Assembly (NCBI RefSeq): GCF_902167145.1
Contig: NC_050105.1
Location: 121,599,898 to 121,663,897 of the forward strand
Reading direction: 5' to 3'
DNA from: Zea mays
Taxonomy: Eukaryota > Streptophyta > Magnoliopsida > Poales > Poaceae
Length of the DNA: 64,000 bases
Position numbers and translations under genes: made by a program. Of this stretch, positions 12,838 to 25,165 are shown one piece after another. How positions within the stretch are numbered: position 1 is the stretch's first letter; the number at the start of each line of letters is the position of its first letter. The notes under the pieces are model-generated. The model made no database searches. It saw nothing but the letters and a program-made list of their open reading frames with translations, and had not been told where the DNA came from.

Positions 12838-12870
12838 TCCTCTTCACGAAAGGACTAATCGCCTGAAGAG

Positions 12871-15254
12871 ATGGATCCTAAGGGCAAGGGGATTGTGATC
12901 AATGTTAAGGAGTAGGAGTCCTTCGTCAATGAGCCGAAAGATGACAAGCCTATCGACTAGGGCTCGGGTCACAAACGAAGAGATGGGAAGAAGAAGAAGA
13001 CGAGGCGCATCAAGGAGATCGTCTACTACGACGACAGCGACGAGTCCACTTCTTCCCAAAAGGACAACGACGACAACGACTACGACAAAAGAAAGACGGT
13101 TAATTCAAACTTTTTTCGATTACTCTCGTATTCCGCAAATTACAAATACTCATTTGCTCTCCATTCCACTTGGCAAACCTCCTCACTTTGATGGAGAGGA
13201 CTACGGATTTTGGAGTCACAAAATGTGTAGTCACTTGTTCTCTCTCCATCCGAGCATATGGGAGATAGTAGAGAGTGGAATGAAATTTGATAGTACTGAT
13301 AGTCCCATGTTCATTAACGAGCAAATTCACAAAAATGCACAAGCTACTACTGTTCTTCTAGCTTCATTGTGCAGGGACGAATACCATAAGGTGAGCGGCT
13401 TGGACAATGCCAAGCAGATCTGGGACACCCTCAAGATCTCACATGAGGGGAACGACGTCACCATGCTCACCAAGATGGAGTTGGTGGAAGGCGAACTCGG
13501 GAGATTCGCGATGATAAGAGGGGAGAAGCCAACCCAAACGTACAACAGGCTCAAGACCCTCATCAACAAGATAAGGAGCTACGGAAGCACGCGATGGACG
13601 GACCACGACGTCGTCCGCCTAATGCTAAGGTCCTTTACCGTCCTTGATCCACATCTTGTGAACAATATTCGTGAGAATCCTAGGTACACAAAGATGACGC
13701 CCGAGGAGATCCTTGGAAAGTTCGTAAGCGGGCGGATGATGATCAAGGAGGCGAGATACGTGGACGACGCGTTGAACGGTCCAATCCATGAGCCTCAACC
13801 CATCGCTCTCAAGGCAACGAGGAGCAAGGAGGCACTACCTAGCAAGGTAGCGCAAGTTGAGGCGGCCGGGCTCAATGATGAAGAGATGGCCCTCATCATC
13901 AAGCGCTTCAAGACGGCGCTTAAGGAACGCAAGGGACAGCCTAACAAGAACAAGATGAAGGGGAAGCGCTCATGCTTTAAATGTGGTAAGGTTGGTCATT
14001 TTATCGCTAACTGTCCCGATAATGATAGTGACCAGGAACAAGAGGGAAAAGAAGAAAGCTTACAAGAAGGCTAAGGGCAAGGCACACCTTGGCAAGGAGT
14101 GGGACTCGGATTGTTCATCGTCCGACTCCGACAACGAAGGACTCGCCGCCACCGCCTTCAACAAATCGGCCCTCTTCCCCAACGAGCGTCATACATGCCT
14201 CATGGCGAGGGAGAAGAAGGTATGTACTCGAAATACTACTTATGCTTCTTCAAGTGAGGACGAGTCTAGTGATGATGATGAAATAGATTATTCATGTTTA
14301 TTCAAGGGCCTAGATAGAACCAAGGTTGATAAAATTAATGAATTAATTGATGCCTTGAATGATAAGAATAGGTTATTAGAAAAGCAAGAGGATTTGTTGT
14401 ATGAAGAACATGATAAATTTGTAGAGGCACAAAAATCTCATGCTTTAGAAGTTAAAAGGAATGAAATGCTTTCTTGTGAACTATCTACTTGCCATGAGAC
14501 AATTTCTAGCTTAAGGAGCATAAATGATAATTTGAATGCTAAGTTAGAAATAGTTGGTAAATCAACATCTTGTGTAGAAAATGTTGTAACTTGCACTAGG
14601 TGTAAAGATTTTAATATTGATGCTTGTAGCAAACACCTAGCTTCAATTTCTAAATTAAATGATGAAGTGGCTAGTCTTAATGCCCAACTTAAGACTAGCA
14701 AAAGTGAATTCGAAAAGCTAAAATTTGCAAGGGATGCCTACACAATTGGTAGACACCCCTCAATTAAGGATGGACTTGGCTTCAAAAGGGAAGCCAAAAA
14801 CTTGACATGTCATAAGGCTCCCATCCCTATCAAGGAGAAAGGGAAGGCCCCTATGGCAAATAGTATTCAAAAGAACCATGCTTTCTTATACAATGATAGG
14901 AAATATTCTAGGAATGTTCATTGCAATAATGTTGTTTCGCATGCTTATGATTCATATGCTATGACTGCTTCTAGTTCCCATGTTGTGCATGGTAGAGATA
15001 TGCCTAGGAAAAATATTCATCATGTGCCTAGAAAGAATATTGTTCATGTTCCTAAGAAAGTAATGAATGAACCTTCTACAATATATCATGCTTTAAATGC
15101 TTCCTTTGCTATTTGTAGAAAGGATAAGAAGATAGTTGCTAGAAAATTAGGGGCAAAATGCAAGGGAGATAAACCTTGCATTTGGGTCCCTAAGACTATT
15201 TGTACTAACCTTGTAGGACCCAACAAGAGTTGGGTACCTAAGACCCAAGCCTAA
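12871..15254 (+). pseudogene. gag of copia element 1, with stops and frameshifts
   Basis: The frame begins ATG at 12871 (MDPKGKGIVI) but stops at TAG 12913-12915 and again at TAG 12958-12960. A base is lost near the T-run at 13108-13116, after which the main frame runs to about 14040. It holds the copia capsid-type region (GKPPHFDGEDYGFW near 13170) and a CCHC zinc knuckle, CFKCGKVGHFIANC, at 13973-14014. A second shift near 14035-14050 leads into an acidic serine-rich segment and then a long coiled-coil-like region (about 14300-14730) ending in WVPK repeats, with TAA at 15252-15254. The product would form the particle shell. It cannot be made from this copy. Confidence 0.88.
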
Positions 15255-15264
15255 ATTTGCCTTG

Positions 15265-18200
15265 CAGGTTTATGCATCCGGGGGCTCAAGCTGGATTATC
15301 GACAGCAGATGCACAAATCACATGACGGGGGAAAAGAAGATGTTCTCTTCCTACGTCAAGAACAAGGATCCCCAAGATTCAATAATATTCGGTGATGGGA
15401 ACCAAGGCAAGGTGAAAGGGTTAGGGAAGATTGCTATTTCATCCGAGCACTCTATTTCTAATGTGTTTTAGTTGAGTCACTTGGATATAATTTGTTATCA
15501 GTTAGTCAATTATGCAATATGGGATATAATTGCCTATTCACAAATGTAGATGTGTCTGTCTTTAGAAGGTGTGATGGTTCACTAGCTTTTAAGGGTGTAC
15601 TAGACGACAAACTTTATTTAGTTGATTTTGCAAAAGAGGAGGCCGGTCTAGATGCATGCTTAATTGCTAAGACTAGCATGGGCTGGTTGTGGCATCGCCG
15701 CTTAGCACATGTGGGGATGAAGAACCTTCACAAGCTTCTAAAGGGAGAACACGTGATAGGTCTAACTAATGTTACTTTCAAAAAAGATAGACCTTGTGCA
15801 GCTTGTCAAGCAGGTAAACAAGTGGGAGGAGCGCATCACAGCAAAAATGTGATGACCACATCAAGACCTCTGGAGCTGCTACAAATGGACCTCTTCGGAC
15901 CCGTCGCCTATCTAAGCATAGGAGGAAGTATGGTCTAGTTATTATTGATGACTTTTCTCGCTTCACTTGGGTATTCTTTTTGCAGGATAAATCTGAAACC
16001 CAAGGGACCCTCAAGCGCTTCCTAAGGAGAGCTCAAAACGAGTTTGAGCTCAAGGTGAAGAAGATAAGGAGCGACAATGGGTCCGAGTTCAAGAACCTTC
16101 AAGTGGAGGAGTACCTTGAGGAGGAAGGGATCAAGCACGAGTTCTCCGCTCCCTACACACCACAGCAAAATGGTGTGGTAGAGAGGAAGAACAGGACGCT
16201 TATAGACATGGCGAGGACGATGCTTGGAGAGTTCAAGACCCCCGAGCACTTTTGGTCGGAAGCCGTGAACACTGCTTGCCACGCCATCAACAGGGTCTAC
16301 CTTCATCGCCTCCTCAAGAAGATGTCATACGAGCTACTAACCGGTAACAAACCCAATGTTTCGTATTTCCGAGTTTTTAGGAGTAAATGCTACATTCTAG
16401 TGAAGAAGGGTAGGAATTCTAAATTTGCTCCCAAAGTTGTAGAAGGGTTTTTGTTAGGTTATGATTCAAATACAAAGGCGTATAGGGTCTTCAACAAATC
16501 ATCGGGTTTGGTTGAAGTCTCTAGCGACGTTGTATTTGATGAGACTAATGGCTCTCCAAGAGAGCAAGTTGTTGATCTTGATGATGTAGATGAAGAAGAT
16601 GTTCCGACGGCCGCAATACGAACCATGGCGATTGGTGATGTACGACCTCAGGAACAAAAGGAGCAAGATCAACCTTCTTCCTCAACAATGGTGCATTCCC
16701 CATCTCAAGACGGTGAACAGGTTCATCAAGAAGAGGCGTGTGATCAAGGGGGAGCACAAGATGTTCATGTGATAGAGGAAGAAGCGCAACCGGCACCTCC
16801 AACCCAAGTTCGAGCGACGATTCAAAGGGATCATCCCGTCGACCAAATTTTGGGTGACATTAGCAAGGGAGTAACTACTCGGTCTCGATTAGTTAATTTT
16901 TGTGAGCATTACTCATTTGTCTCTTCTATTGAGCCTTTCAGGGTAGAAGAGGCCTTGCTAGATCCGGACTGGGTGTTGGCCATGCAAGAGGAGCTCAACA
17001 ACTTCAAGAGGAATGAAGTTTGGACATTGGTGCCTCATCCCAAGCAAAATGTTGTGGGAACCAAGTGGGTGTTCCGCAACAAACAAGACGAGCACGGGGT
17101 GGTGACAAGGAACAAGGCTCGACTTGTGGCAAAAGGTTATGCCCAAGTCGCAGGTTTGGACTTTGAGGAGACTTTTGCTCCTGTGGCTAGGCTAGAGTCC
17201 ATTCGTATTTTGCTAGCATATGCCGCTCACCATTCTTTCAGGTTGTTCCAAATGGATGTAAAGAGCGCTTTCCTCAACGGGCCAATCAAGGAGGAGGTGT
17301 ACGTGGAGCAACCCCCTGGCTTCGAGGATGAACGGTACCCCGACCATGTGTGTAAGCTCTCTAAGGCGCTCTATAGACTTAAGCAAGCCCCAAGAGCATG
17401 GTATGAATGCCTTAGAGACTTTTTAATTGCTAATGCTTTCAAGGTTGGGAAAGCTGATCCAACTCTTTTCACTAAGACTTGCGATGGTGATCTGTTTGTG
17501 TGCCAAATTTATGTCGATGACATAATATTTGGTTCTACTAACCAAAAGTCGTGTGAAGAGTTTAGCAGGGTAATGATGCAGAAATTTGAGATATCGATGA
17601 TGGGCGAGTTGAACTACTTCCTTGGGTTCCAAGTGAAGCAACTCAAGGACGGCACCTTCATCTCCCAAACGAAGTACACGCAAGACCTGCTAAAGCGGTT
17701 TGGGATGAAGGACGCCAAGCCCGCAAAGACTCCGATGGGAACCGACGGACACACCGACCTCAACAAAGGAGGTAAGTCCATTGATCAAAAGGCATACCGG
17801 TCAATAATAGGGTCTTTACTTTATTTATGTGCTAGTAGACCGGATATTATGCTTAGCGTATGCATGTGTGCTAGATTTCAATCCGATCCTAAGGAGTGTC
17901 ACTTAGTGGCGGTGAAACGAATTCTTAGATATTTAGTCGCTACGCCTTGCTTCGGGATCTGGTATCCAAAGGGGTCTACCTTTGAATTGATTGGATATTC
18001 AGATTCCGACTATGCTGGATGTAAGGTCGATAGGAAGAGTACATCGGGAACATGCCAATTCTTAGGAAGGTCCCTGGTGTCATGGAATTCTAAGAAACAA
18101 ACTTCTGTTGCCCTATCCACCGTTGAGGCCGAGTATGTTGCCGCAGGACAGTGTTGCGCGCAACTACTTTGGATGAGGCAAACCCTCCGGGACTTTGGCT

Positions 18201-18415
18201 ACAATCTGAGCAAAGTCCCACTCCTATGTGATAATGAGAGTGCTATCCGCATGGCGGAAAATCCTGTTGAACACAGCCGCACCAAGCACATAGACATCCG
18301 GCATCACTTTTTGAGAGACCACCAGCAAAAGGGAGATATCGAAGTGTTTCATGTTAGCACCGAGAACCAGCTAGCCGATATCTTTACCAAGCCTCTAGAT
18401 GAGCAGACCTTTTGA
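15265..18415 (+). pseudogene. pol of copia element 1 (protease, integrase, RT, RNase H), frameshifted
   Basis: The frame is open from about 15265. The protease motif reads IIDSRCTNHM: the Gly of the Asp-Ser-Gly triad is Arg, which should inactivate it. Frames break near 15468 and near 15930, each by one base. The integrase shows the WHRRLAHVG and CAACQAGK zinc-binding parts, then [13 protein letters not shown] and ERKNRTL with the D, D and E residues. The reverse transcriptase has [10 protein letters not shown] near 17505-17535 intact. RNase H carries YSDSDYAGC near 17995 and the LSTVEAEY block. The longest uninterrupted part is 15980-18415. Start codons inside the pol frame are not obvious; see the junction finding. 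Confidence 0.9.
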
Positions 18416-19237
18416 AGGTTGCGTAGTGAGCTAAATGTCTTAGATTCGTGGAACCTGGATTGATTTATAGCATACATGTGTTTATGCATTTGATCATGTT
18501 CCTTATGCATTTTGTTGCTTATTTATGGTGCTCAAGTTGTACAAACACTCCCCGGACCTCACAAGTCCTTTTGCAAGTGATGCACATATTTAGGGGGAGA
18601 TGTGTTACAACTTGACCCTTTGAGACTAACCGTATGCTTGAGTTTGCCTGATCTAGTCTCAAGGGTGGATTGAAAGGGAAAGGTGGACTTGGACCATGCA
18701 AGACTTCCACTGCACTCGGATGAGAGGGTAACTTACTCCAAGTTCATCTCTATGATCTTATTGCCCTTGTACTCTTAATTGAAGATTTTGGTGAGGCAAT
18801 GAGGTTCAAGGGCCAAGATTGATCCCGTTTTGGTGCTTGATGCCAAAGGGGGAGAAAATAAGGCCAAAGCAATAAATGGATCAGCTACCACTTGAGAAAT
18901 CTTGAAAATAGTAGAATAGAGCTTTTTTATTTGTCAAAACTCTCTTGTTGTCTCTTTTATCAAAAGTTGGCCTCTAGTGGGGAAAATGGTTGATTATGGG
19001 AAAAAGGGGAGTTTTTGAAATCTTTGATCAATTTCTATTGGAACAACTCTCTTTATGTCTCTACAAGTGTGTTTGACTTAGAGATAGGAATTTGAGGTTA
19101 ATTTGCAAAAACAAAACCAAGTGGTGGCAAAGAATGATCCAAATATGCCAAATTTGAATCAAAACAATTTTGAGTTCTCATTTGTATTGATGTTGCACTT
19201 CTTTTAGTTGCTTTTTATTGTGTTGGCATAAATCACC
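18416..19237 (+). other. 3' untranslated internal region of copia element 1
   Basis: Non-coding sequence between the pol stop and the polypurine tract. No third ORF is present, unlike copia element 2 in this window. Confidence 0.7.
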
Positions 19238-19250
19238 AAAAAGGGGGAGA
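19238..19250 (+). other. Polypurine tract of copia element 1
   Basis: AAAAAGGGGGAGA lies immediately before the 3' LTR start at 19252. The same sequence precedes the 3' LTR of copia element 2 on the other strand. Confidence 0.85.
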
Positions 19251-19251
19251 T

Positions 19252-20465
19252 TGAAAGGGAAATGTGCCCTTGGGCCATTTCTAAGTATTTTGGTGATTGA
19301 GTACCAACATAAGTACTTAAGTGTTAATCTATGCAAAGTGGTGGACAAAGTGCAAATCAAGTCAAAAGGTATGTTTCTAGACTTAGTACATTGTTTTATG
19401 GACTAATGTATTGTGTCTCAGTGCTAGAAACAGGAGAAATCAAACTGGAAAAGAGATGGCTTTGTTCAGCCAAAGTCTGCTCAGTCTGGGTGCACCGGAC
19501 TGTCCGGTGGTGCACCGGACAGTGTCCGGTGCGCCAGGCTGGCTCTGGCGAACTAGCTGCTCTCGGGACTTCATCGGCGGCGTACGGCTAAAATTCACCG
19601 GACTGTCCGGTGGTGCACTGGACTGTCCGGTGAGCCAACAGTCGGCCGGGCCAACGGTCGGCAGCAGAATCTGCGCGCGACGCGTGGCAAGAGCCAACGG
19701 TCGGGAGGGGCACCGGACTGTCCGGTGCGCCAACGGCTAGGAATCTGCAACAGTCGGCTTCGCCAAATAAGGAAGGAGATCCGCACCGGACAGTGTCCGG
19801 TGTGCCAAGCGACAGAAGGCAAGAATTGCCTTCCTGGATTGCTCTCAACGGCTCCTAGCTGCCTTGGGGCTATAAAAGGGACCCCTAGGCGCATGAAGGA
19901 GCACACCAAGCATTCCTTGAGCATTGTTGATCACTCACACTTCATTCTTGCGCACTTATTCGACATTCTTAGTGATTTGAGCTCCGTTCTAGTGTGAAAC
20001 TCGTGATAGTCTCTTGAGCTCAAGTCTGGGTCTTGTGTGTGTGTATTTGCTGTGATCTTTGTGTCTTGTGTGAGTTGCTCATCCCTCCCTTACTCCGTGC
20101 TTCTTTGTGAACATCTTTGTAAGGGCGAGAGACTCCAAGTTGTGGAGATTCCTCGCAAGCGGGATAAAGTAAAGCAAAGCAAAACACCGTGGTATTCAAG
20201 TTGGTCTTTGGACCACTTGAGAGGGGTTGATTGCAACCCTCGTCCGTTGGGACGCCACAACGTAGAGTAGGCAAGTGTTGGACTTGGCCGAACCACGGGA
20301 TAAACTACTGTGTCTATCTGTGTTGATCTTCTCGTGGTTATTGTGTTTTGCTAAGACTCCTCTCTAGCCACTTGGCATTATTTGTGCTAACTCCTAATCT
20401 AGTTTTGTGAGTTAAATATCAAGTTTTTACAGGATCACCTATTAACCCCCCTCTAGGTGCTCTCA
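19252..20465 (+). repeat. 3' LTR of copia element 1 (1214 bp)
   Basis: Begins TGAAAGGGAA and ends GGTGCTCTCA, followed by the target duplication CCTAT. It retains the region missing from the 5' LTR. 19495-19805 holds a cluster of CACCGGACTGTCCGGTG-type palindromes. Confidence 0.95.
19871..19877 (+). promoter_or_regulatory. TATA box in the 3' LTR of copia element 1
   Basis: TATAAAA within GGGGCTATAAAAGGGACC. The matching segment of the 5' LTR has been deleted, so this is the only copy. Confidence 0.65.
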
Positions 20466-20470
20466 CCTAT

Positions 20471-20957
20471 GCGCCTAATCCCCTCGACACCCGCTCTGCC
20501 AAATTTGAATGTTTATTTATTATTTGAAAATTTTGAACAAAAATATGGGTGCAAGCTATATTTAAAATTGGTAGCAAAAAATAAAGGAAATAATTGAATC
20601 AATTACTTTTAAAATAGAGTGAGCGTAGACTTGTATTTTTTATCAAAAAACTAACCAACTAGTTTCCAACGAACTGGGTTCTAAACACGCACATCCAATT
20701 TCTTTTTATAAACCAGTTTCTATAAATTTGGGATAAAACATGTTTCTTAAAAATTATGATACTTCCAAATAGGCTCTTAGGCCCAATCTTATAGTATCTT
20801 CTTTTAAGTGATCAAATAGATATAGATAATAAACTAGTTAATTATTAGCTAGACCTTTAAATACAACTATCTCACTAGTTGGACAAATCAGATAATAGCT
20901 AATAGCTAGCTAATTATTATCAACAAATGAATCCAATCAAGAATTTAGATATATAAT
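20471..20957. other. Intergenic, AT-rich
   Basis: No gene. 20780-20950 contains repeated AGCTAATTATTA-like words in both orientations and may be a decayed MITE; no clean ends were found. Confidence 0.35.
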
Positions 20958-23900
20958 TGTCACACCCCGGTTTTAGAGGTCTAAAACCTGGACGCGAAAT
21001 AAACACCAGGTGTGCTGGGACCATGTCTCACACATATGATGAATAGTGGTACAAAAATGAATGTCACATATTTACTATATAATAGGGGTTATGTACAAAA
21101 TAAATAAATAATTACATCATATTAAGACACGATCCAACAACCCAAAGTTGACTGGAAGACGATGGCCTAGACCACTCACGAAATCGTCACAGCATCCTCC
21201 ATGCGCCTTATCCAGTGGTACCTGTTCTTGACTTGTGGTGGTGTGAGACAGCAAGAGTGAGCTCACATACGTTCATAGCTCAACAAGTTGTGGGGAATAA
21301 TATGCATGAACTCGCCAAAGGTGGGAGCTCACGTGAAGTGTAAGGCTTACCAAAGAGGATGGTTGAAGCTGAGCATTGATTTTAAAGTTGGTAAAAATTT
21401 TATTAGCAGCTACTAAGTATAAGTAAATACCAACCCAATTAAGTAGTAGAACAAAAGTAATAACAACACCCGCGATGCAATGCATATGACAAATTGAATT
21501 TAGTTTCATAAATTAATCATGTGAGGGTCCGAGCTGCTCATGACCGTGAGCACGACTAGTATACCAGTTTTACACTCTGCAGAGGTTGCACATCTTTACC
21601 CACAAGTCATGTTACCCATCTGCCACGGGGTTGTACGGGCCCCATACACCTCTACCAAGGAAGCGAGACAAGGTAACATTATGAGGCCTTTACAAAGTTC
21701 GACTAGCTTCAGAAAACCTGCTACAGTTTATAGGAAGCTCCAATGCAGGGATCCCTCGCCTGACCGCCATCGCAGCAAAATCAACCCAAGACCTCCCTAC
21801 ACTGGCCACTCCCCTACTTCCCTTGCCCCTTTCGGGTAAGGTAGTCATCCACTAGCTTTCCTAGTTAATCAGCTAAGGCCATCCCATACTACCCTTGTGG
21901 TAGCACTGTTTTCCCGGGTGGTCGCTCCATGTTCCCATTAACATAATGATCTTAACATGAACAATAATAATAAACTGATAATAAAAGTGTAATCATGAAT
22001 AATGTATCTCCATGCCCAAAACCACATAAAGCGATAGCAAGTACTACCCAAAAATATTCAGTGGTAAAACAAGGTATAAAGATAACCAAAACTGGGGTAA
22101 CCTATTGGATACCATCAAAATTAACTTATGCAGATCATTATGATTAATAAGAACATGACTGGGTAAAAAGGAAGTGATCAAGGGCACAACTTGCCTGACA
22201 TTTGAGATTCCAGGTACCAATTTGCTCTTCAGGTGACTCGTGACCTCACGCTAGTCGTAGCAATACAAACAAACAGTGTATAGGCAAAATTAATATCACA
22301 TCAAACATATATGAAAAATACATATTAATAATCTACATATTAAAATAAGATCACAGGAAGAAGAATTATTAATTTTGGAGTTATAGATTTTAAGTTATGG
22401 ATTTCCAAAGATTCTAGGTGTTTTGTACAAGATTAATTAGGATATCAACTTTAATATGGCTTTCATGTCAAAACAGTGACACAAAATGATAAATCATAAT
22501 ATTACAAAATTATAGGAACTGTAATAGACTAATTTGGACTTAATATGGATTTTCTATGAATTATATAAGTTTCTAGTATTTTTTGTATTAAAAATCATTT
22601 TCCAAAATTTATTATCTAATTTCACTACTCACTGGATTGGGCGCATTATTATTAGAAACAGCAGGGGCAAGAGCGCAAAAGTGTCTGTGACTCAGCCACC
22701 TCCGCGCAAGACGGCGGGTTTATATCAATAAAACCTAGGGACTCGTTTGTAAGTTGGGACTGCGAAGGGGTATTGGTCATTACTGGCCGCCCAATCAAAT
22801 ATCGAAGGCCAGGATTAGATCTTGGCTCATCGAACTGGTACGCAGTCCTGTCCATTGGATTCGAAATCGACGGTGTTGATTTCAAATGACTGAGATCCCT
22901 TCGGATCCAACTGATCAGGATCCAAGGGCCAGATTGAAATACGCGATGGGGCACCCAGTCATCTAATCCTAGCCGCACATCCAACATCCTATGGCTAAAA
23001 ATCCTTCTTCTCCCCCGATGACCATCAGGCGGTGGCGGTGCTCAGACCGCGGCTGAGGCAACGCCGGATCACGACGGGTTCGCGGTCCAGAGCACCGGAC
23101 GGCACGCAGAGGCGGAAATAAGGGGAGAAATAGATGGCAAATGTGTGGGGGCATACCTACTTGAGTGCGTGCAACAGGGAGGCTTCTCCCCGACGAGCTT
23201 GCGGCCGAGCGGTCATTCTTTGCGCCGGTGAGAAATTGCCGAAGCCTAAATCACACGCTGCTCGAATCAAGCACGTGTACACCACCCACGGGGCCCGATG
23301 AAGCTCCAGGAACCGACATGGGGACCCCGACACTGGTCTACGCGTGTGTCGACGGTGCGATGCGGCACCGCGGCGGAGGAGCGCGTCGCGGGTGGATTCG
23401 AGCGCGGAGGTCGTGCGGTCGGTGACGGGACGAATCGAGTTGGGGTCCGTGATGCCGGAGTTGGCCGCGGCGGTGGTTGCCGCCAGCTCGGGGACGGCGA
23501 GGGAACATAGCGGGTCGGCGTGGAGGCGGAGACGAGCACCGAGGCGGAAGATGGCGTCGCGGAGTATCCTGGCTTGTAATGGCTGACGACGGGGAGGGGG
23601 GGTGGGTCCTATTAATACCCTGCTGCGAGGGGATTCCGGCCGGGCTGTTGGAACGGTCAGCGGGATCTGCCCGATCCTGGCGACGGACGTCGCGGCGCTC
23701 GTTGCGGCGAGGTAAGCTGGCCCTGGTGCATGCGCGAGGGCAAGGAAGGGGATAGACCCGACAAGCTGGGCCCACACGCCAGACACCCAGGCGAGAGGCG
23801 CTGAGGACGGCGGAGGTAGCTCAACGTCCCGGCGCCCACGGATTCTGTTGCGCTCACGTCTGATTCCCAGGAAGAGGACGACCCGACGGGGCGGGTCCAC

Positions 23901-24454
23901 GAGCCAGCGGAAGATGCGCGCAGCTAATCACTGGTAGGGCGGGCCCATGTGTCGGCACCCTGCAGTAGGCCAGGCCGCAGCGAAGCCAGGGGTAGGTGGG
24001 CCAGGGTGGTGCTAGGGTGGGCCGAACAGGAGAGGAAGTCAGCCCAGGATGATTATAGATGATCTTTTTTTAATTCTGTTTTCCATTTTCCTTTCTATTT
24101 CTAATTTTCTAGTTTCATATTTAAATTTGTTTTTAAATCAAGGAACAAGTTGAATGCCTCAAACAAATAAACAACATGGATGCATCACTATACATTTTGT
24201 TTATATACATTTATTTAGTATCTTATATATGCATATGTTTTTTAACAAAAATATGCATATCATACACATATGTTTATTTTAAGAAAATAGTTTATAGTGT
24301 ATAAAATACTTTTATTTTGGGAGTAATTATCACTATAAAAAATTCATATAGAGGTCCTTTTATTAATCTTTATTAGCAAACATATTTGTTCTAGATTTTT
24401 ATGCTTAACATTTTTCTTTCCTAATTCCCAAAATGGGATTTTTGAGGTGTTACA
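20958..24454 (-). mobile_element. Solo LTR of a gypsy element, minus orientation (3497 bp)
   Basis: Read on the minus strand it starts TGTAACACCTCAAAAATCCC and ends CCGGGGTGTGACA. It is flanked by the 5-bp duplication ATAAT at 20953-20957 and 24455-24459. No internal domain or second LTR is attached, so it is a solo LTR left by LTR-LTR recombination. Its 3' 1.3 kb (plus-strand 20958-22260) is close to the 3' part of the LTR at 57383-60738, while the 5' part is different. The GC-rich middle (22950-23950) gives long open frames in several frames on both strands, which I regard as composition effects. Confidence 0.92.
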
Positions 24455-24459
24455 ATAAT

Positions 24460-25165
24460 CTAATAAGATCTCCCCTACAACCATTCTTTTAATCAGACTT
24501 GGCTTAGCTTTATTAGAAAGACTAAGATAAAACCTTCAACTCCAACTGGGGACATCCATTTACAATGAAAAGCTCAAGCAACAGTGGATGTAGCCACCCA
24601 AGAACTTGTAAGTCTTTGGCAAAAGAGTTTAACCTTCATTATCCATTAACACCAATAACTATGGCCTTGTTTGGATCCTCCTGGCTTATTATTTACTAGT
24701 GACTAATAATTAACCGACAAATAATTAGCTAGCAAAAATTGGTCATGGTATGTTTGTACACTTGACTAATAGATGTATTTTTCTCTTTATATGATCTATT
24801 AGCACATATTAGCAAGGTCAAATGGCTAATGGACAAACAGTTTGACAACCCTCCAACTAACAATTAGCTAATTTGTTAGTCGGTCTATTTGGAGATTAAG
24901 GTGCTAAAATTAGCCAGCAAACTGTTTGCCATAAGGATCAAATCAGGCCCTAACTAAAACCCCTTGCTAGCAACAACACACATAAAAAAACATGCTCACC
25001 AAACTTCTCCATCTTGCACAGAATTTAAGGATCCACTGACTTTTGCTTGGGAAGGGGCCTCCAAGTCTTGATCAACATCATCGTCTTGTGTAGAATCGTT
25101 GTCGATGAAGCAAAATTTCCTTGTTGAACACCATATCATTCCTTATCTTCCATAACATTGAGAGC
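24460..25165 (-). pseudogene. Possible LINE 3'-end remnant
   Basis: Read on the minus strand, 25165-25080 encodes LWKIRNDMVFNKE, which resembles the W-x-RN-x-x-VF block found after the zinc-knuckle region of plant LINE proteins. Downstream, 24660-24460 has the look of a LINE tail. A MITE (24663-24950) splits it. The match is short, so this is tentative. Confidence 0.35.
24663..24950. mobile_element. MITE, Tourist-like, 288 bp
   Basis: The left end is GGCCTTGTTTGGATCC and the right end, on the other strand, is GGGCCTGATTTGATCC, an imperfect inverted repeat. The flanking trinucleotides do not match cleanly (CTA/TAT on the left, TAA on the right). The interior is non-coding and has TTAGCTAATT-type words in both orientations. 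Confidence 0.55.

Larger units (their letters stand above)
11767..20465 (+). mobile_element. Complete but decayed Ty1-copia retrotransposon (SIRE/Maximus type, Opie/Ji-like)
   Basis: An 8.7-kb element on the plus strand with two LTRs (11767-12823 and 19252-20465), both starting TGAAAGGGAA and ending GGTGCTCTCA. It is flanked by the 5-bp target duplication CCTAT at 11762-11766 and 20466-20470. The internal order is primer site, gag, protease, integrase, reverse transcriptase, RNase H and polypurine tract, which is the copia order. About 0.8 kb of non-coding sequence separates pol from the 3' LTR and holds no extra ORF. Several stops and frameshifts make it non-autonomous. The assignment to the Opie/Ji group is from recall of family texture. 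Confidence 0.95.

Noticed and set aside
23157..23900. 247-codon minus-strand frame inside the solo LTR
   Set aside because: Long frames occur there in most phases on both strands because of GC content. Composition is Arg/Pro/Ser-rich without a domain, and it sits within an LTR with clear ends.
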